From Fulvia fulva (lineage: Eukaryota > Ascomycota > Dothideomycetes > Mycosphaerellales > Mycosphaerellaceae), in NCBI RefSeq assembly GCF_020509005.1, contig NC_063014.1:6138001-6202000 (forward strand): 64,000 nucleotides of DNA, written 5' to 3'. Below are positions 61,712-64,000 of the stretch, piece after piece. Under the pieces are notes generated by a model that ran no database searches, was not told the origin of the DNA, and saw only the letters and a program-made list of their open reading frames with translations. The translations under genes and the position numbers were made by a program. Within the stretch, counting starts at the first letter, position 1. Every line of letters starts with the position of its first letter.

Positions 61712-62154
61712 TGTTATGGTCTCCCTATAGAGTGTACAGAAGGTAGGGACAGAAGAGCCTTAGAGCGCTTAGAAGTCGTCAAGAAGTGACAGTCTAGCTT
61801 AGTATATAAGCGCTAAGAATCATATACCCCGCAACATTCACTACGGGACCTAGCCCTCCAAATTCACCCCTCTACCAAACCTTGAAGCACGTAGAAGACT
61901 CGGAACGTAGGGCAGGTTGGAATAAGGTTTTGAGCAAAGCTGCTAAGCGCGGCTTCGCACGGGTTAGCCCTGTTAATACGGGGACACGCACTCGCGAGGG
62001 TCGCGTATAAATATCTGGCCTTCCCTAGGCCTCTCTTACTTTCTTCGTCTTTTGTTTTGTGTAGCAATCATACTATACCCTTTTGCATCTGCACTTCGCA
62101 CCTGCATTCTCGCTTTCACCCTTGCATCTTATAGGCCAGGCTCTCGCCCTAACA
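61712..62154 (+). repeat. 3' LTR (443 bp)
   Basis: Starts TGTTATGG and ends CCCTAACA, the same length as the 5' LTR with no insertions or deletions by my alignment. It holds 17 of the 26 private TpA-type changes. The TATAAAT box is at 62006. Confidence 0.95.
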
Positions 62155-62159
62155 CTAGC
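62155..62159. repeat. Right 5-bp target-site duplication (CTAGC)
   Basis: Matches 56013-56017 exactly. Confidence 0.93.
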
Positions 62160-62400
62160 TTAATATAATTACTATACGTAGCGAAGTCTTCGAGAGTATA
62201 AAGTACGGCGCTAAGATAGATATACGTCTCCTCGTCGCCCTACCTACCGTAAGTAATAACTATAATAAGCTACTTCTCGATATAGTCGGCGCTAGTAGGA
62301 TTTATTAAATAGGTACGAGTTACGTAGTAGTAGAAGACGGCGGATTATACGAAAGACGAAGAAGGACCTAATAGGATAGCGTGTATCTATATATAGTATC
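62160..62400 (-). pseudogene. HET-C homologue, central portion, on the far side of the transposon
   Basis: Read on the minus strand, this piece carries the metal-site hallmark SAVLYTLEDFATYSNYIKLA (62,160-62,225), equivalent to the HET-C motif 'GxxLHTLEDFxAHSNxxELAL', preceded by VTRTYLINPTSADYIEK near 62,265-62,315. TAG replaces Gln/Trp at least twice. In the usual HET-C, the next block is a G-T-F-G motif, which is found on the other side of the transposon in the same frame. The upstream (N-terminal) limit is uncertain; HET-C similarity fades by about 62,350-62,400 and a Copia element follows. Confidence 0.8.
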
Positions 62401-64000
62401 GCTAGTATTAGTATAGGTAGATACTAGGTGTCCGGATATTTGCTAGCCTATAGGCTAGTAAACCCTAGTTACGTAATCTAGTTATATAACACACCTATAC
62501 CTACATACTTAACCTACGGCCTATATGTTCTTAACACTCCTACTTAGGCCACATAGTCTCCTATAATCCCTTTACGTAAGCTAGAGCTGTCTTATAAAGT
62601 TTTAGAACTACTAGCTATTAAGGGGCTTTATTAACCTATTAGTAGCTATGTTCTTTTTATAGTAGTAGTCTACTACAATCTTCTTCTACTACTAGAGATG
62701 TCTAACATAGTTATATATAATATCAATATGCTTTGACCTTTCATATATATAGGCATCTTTAATAAGTGTTAAAGCGGCTTAGTTGTTACCTATAAGCTTG
62801 ACTAGCCTTAGCTCGTTAATAGTGCCCTTACTTACCCTTATACTCGGCTAGAAAGAGCTCTTTCCCACCAGTTCTAGGCACCCCATTTCCCTAAGGACAG
62901 TAGCAAGAAATCGTGACTACTTTACGGCTACGTTTATAGCTATAAACTCAGCTTCTATTGTTAATGTTATAATAGACTTCTACTTCCTACTTATCTAGGA
63001 CATAGGTAATCTATAAAGAAACTATACGTATCCTAGAATTGAGACTCTATCTACTTTGTCTATAGCGTAGTTAGAGTCCGAGTATCCCTAGAGATTGCCC
63101 CCTCCCTTTCTATATATAAGACCTAGGTCTAGGTACGACCGTAGGTATCGGGAGAGCTTCTTTAAAGCCTTTATATACTACTATAAGGGATTAGCAATAT
63201 ATGAGCTAATTCTTCTAGGGGGAAATGCTAAGTCTGGCCTTGTCATTATTATTAGCTATATCTAGGTACTATTATAGCTCTAGTAATCCTATTTGTTGCA
63301 CCTCTTATCTATAGGAGCCGTAGGTACTAAATGCTCGTAGCTCTCTATAGGTAAGTAGGTTAGTATAGCCTTCTCTCTAGCTATATTTATCTTAGCTAAG
63401 TTAGCGTAGACATAGTGTCCTTAATCAAGCTTTAAAGTGCCTTAGAACCTATCTCTTATAATCCTTATCCTAAGGATCTTCGTAGGTTTACTAAGATCTT
63501 TAATCTTAAACACTTTTCTAAGCTTAGCCTTAAACTACTAAACATCTAATAGCTTCGGAGCTACAATAGGTATATTATCTATATAGGTAAGGACTATAAG
63601 GTCTCTATCCGTATAGATAAGTAGGTATAGATCTACCTAGGACTAGGTAAATCTAATCTTCTCTAGCTTCGTAATAAAGAGCTTGTTCTAGTCTCTAGCT
63701 ACTTACTTAAGCCTATAAAGGCTTCGTAGGACCTTAAATACTATGTTTAGAGGTGCTTTAACTCCTAGGGATAGGATTATATAGATGTCTTTAAGAAGGC
63801 TACTTTAGGTAAAAGTATTATTTATATCTACTAGGTGTATCTCGAGATCTCTCTTACATACTACTGCTATAAATACTCGGAGAGTATTATGTCTAACAGT
63901 AGGTATAAAGATCTCTTCGAAGTTAATCCTATATTTCTATAAAAACCCTCTTATAACTAGTCTTGCCTTGAACTTCTTAATAGCTCTACTAATTATTCTT
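62401..64000 (-). mobile_element. Ty1/Copia retrotransposon remnant (RT and RNase H), heavily RIP-mutated, cut by window end
   Basis: On the minus strand the right edge reads FKARLVIRGFL-stop-KYRINFEE and then TLRVFIAVVCKRDLEIHLVD, the start of a Copia reverse transcriptase ('KARLVARGF.Q..G.DF.ETFAPV'). A YIDN form of the catalytic YVDD box lies at about 63,570-63,590. Farther left, YSDSDYAIDKVDRVSILGYV and TIEVEFIAI give the RNase H region near 62,930-63,080. TGTTAAGAAC at 62536, preceded by a short purine run (AAGTAGGAG), may be the start of its 3' LTR. CpA and TpG are strikingly rare while CpG remains. TAG/TAA stops are frequent. Its 5' part lies beyond the window. Confidence 0.75.

Larger units (their letters stand above)
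56018..62154 (+). mobile_element. Complete Ty3/Gypsy chromovirus LTR retrotransposon, RIP-inactivated (6,137 bp)
   Basis: Two 443-bp LTRs (TG...CA ends) flank gag and pol on the plus strand, with a 5-bp target duplication outside. pol holds protease, reverse transcriptase, RNase H, zinc-binding integrase and a C-terminal chromodomain-like stretch, in Ty3/Gypsy order. A G run (CGGGGGGG, about 61700-61707) precedes the 3' LTR like a short polypurine tract. Both frames contain dozens of stops, nearly all TAG or TAA where CAG, CAA or TGG is expected, so the element cannot make its proteins. It sits inside a HET-C gene in the opposite orientation. The LTRs differ at 26 sites by my count, all CpA/TpG transitions, so LTR divergence reflects RIP and cannot be used as an age clock. 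Confidence 0.95.

Noticed and set aside
1..64000. tRNA, rRNA, other structured RNA genes, CRISPR arrays
   Set aside because: No tRNA B-box/cloverleaf or rRNA segment was recognised by reading; CRISPR is not expected in a fungal nuclear genome and no such spacing was se​en. A covariance-model scan would be decisive.

Overview
The window is nuclear DNA of a filamentous ascomycete, most likely a Dothideomycete. The signs are many short GT-AG introns (41-65 nt) with CTRAC-type branch points, HET-domain and HET-C-type genes, a UstYa/DUF3328-like gene, an intracellular LysM protein, a mitochondrial uS3-like protein encoded in nuclear DNA, and CpA-to-TpA repeat-induced point mutation (RIP) at the right end. 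The species is not identified.

Layout. 0-8.4 kb: partial zinc-phospholipase-like gene, mitochondrial protein of unknown function, small secreted protein, NTF2-fold protein, and two neighbouring genes that each encode two ubiquitin-like domains. 8.5-18.2 kb (mostly minus strand): 14-TM transporter, a broken HET-domain gene, mitochondrial ribosomal protein uS3-like, a broken zinc-type reductase gene, and two small genes. 18.6-34 kb: HRQ1 helicase, a stand-alone cullin N-terminus, a BTB protein with a zinc ribbon, a YIP4/YIPF6 homologue, a giant mitochondrial coiled-coil protein and a CUZ1/ZFAND1 homologue. 34.6-36.2 kb: degenerate tandem array with a period of about 150 bp. 37-53.2 kb: second broken HET-domain gene, LysM protein, SDH1, F-box-like protein, GST, AFG1 ATPase, TPR protein, SRPK-type kinase. 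53.2-64 kb: a decaying end holding a UstYa-like pseudogene and a HET-C homologue split by a complete 6.1-kb Ty3/Gypsy chromovirus, followed by a minus-strand Ty1/Copia remnant.

What ties the window together. All three recognisable vegetative-incompatibility-type genes (two HET-domain genes, one HET-C) are inactivated, each in a different way. The HET-C frame can be followed on both sides of the transposon once one copy of the 5-bp target duplication is removed. The mutations that disable it are almost all CpA-to-TpA, as are all 26 differences I count between the two LTRs. RIP seems to have spread from the transposon about 0.8 kb into the host gene and stops abruptly near 55,230. A second theme is two unusually long introns in the CUZ1 homologue that share sequence blocks, as expected of introner-like elements. 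Housekeeping genes (HRQ1, SDH1, AFG1, YIP4, CUZ1, uS3m) look intact. Exon structures were inferred by eye from splice consensus and frame and have not been tested against RNA data.
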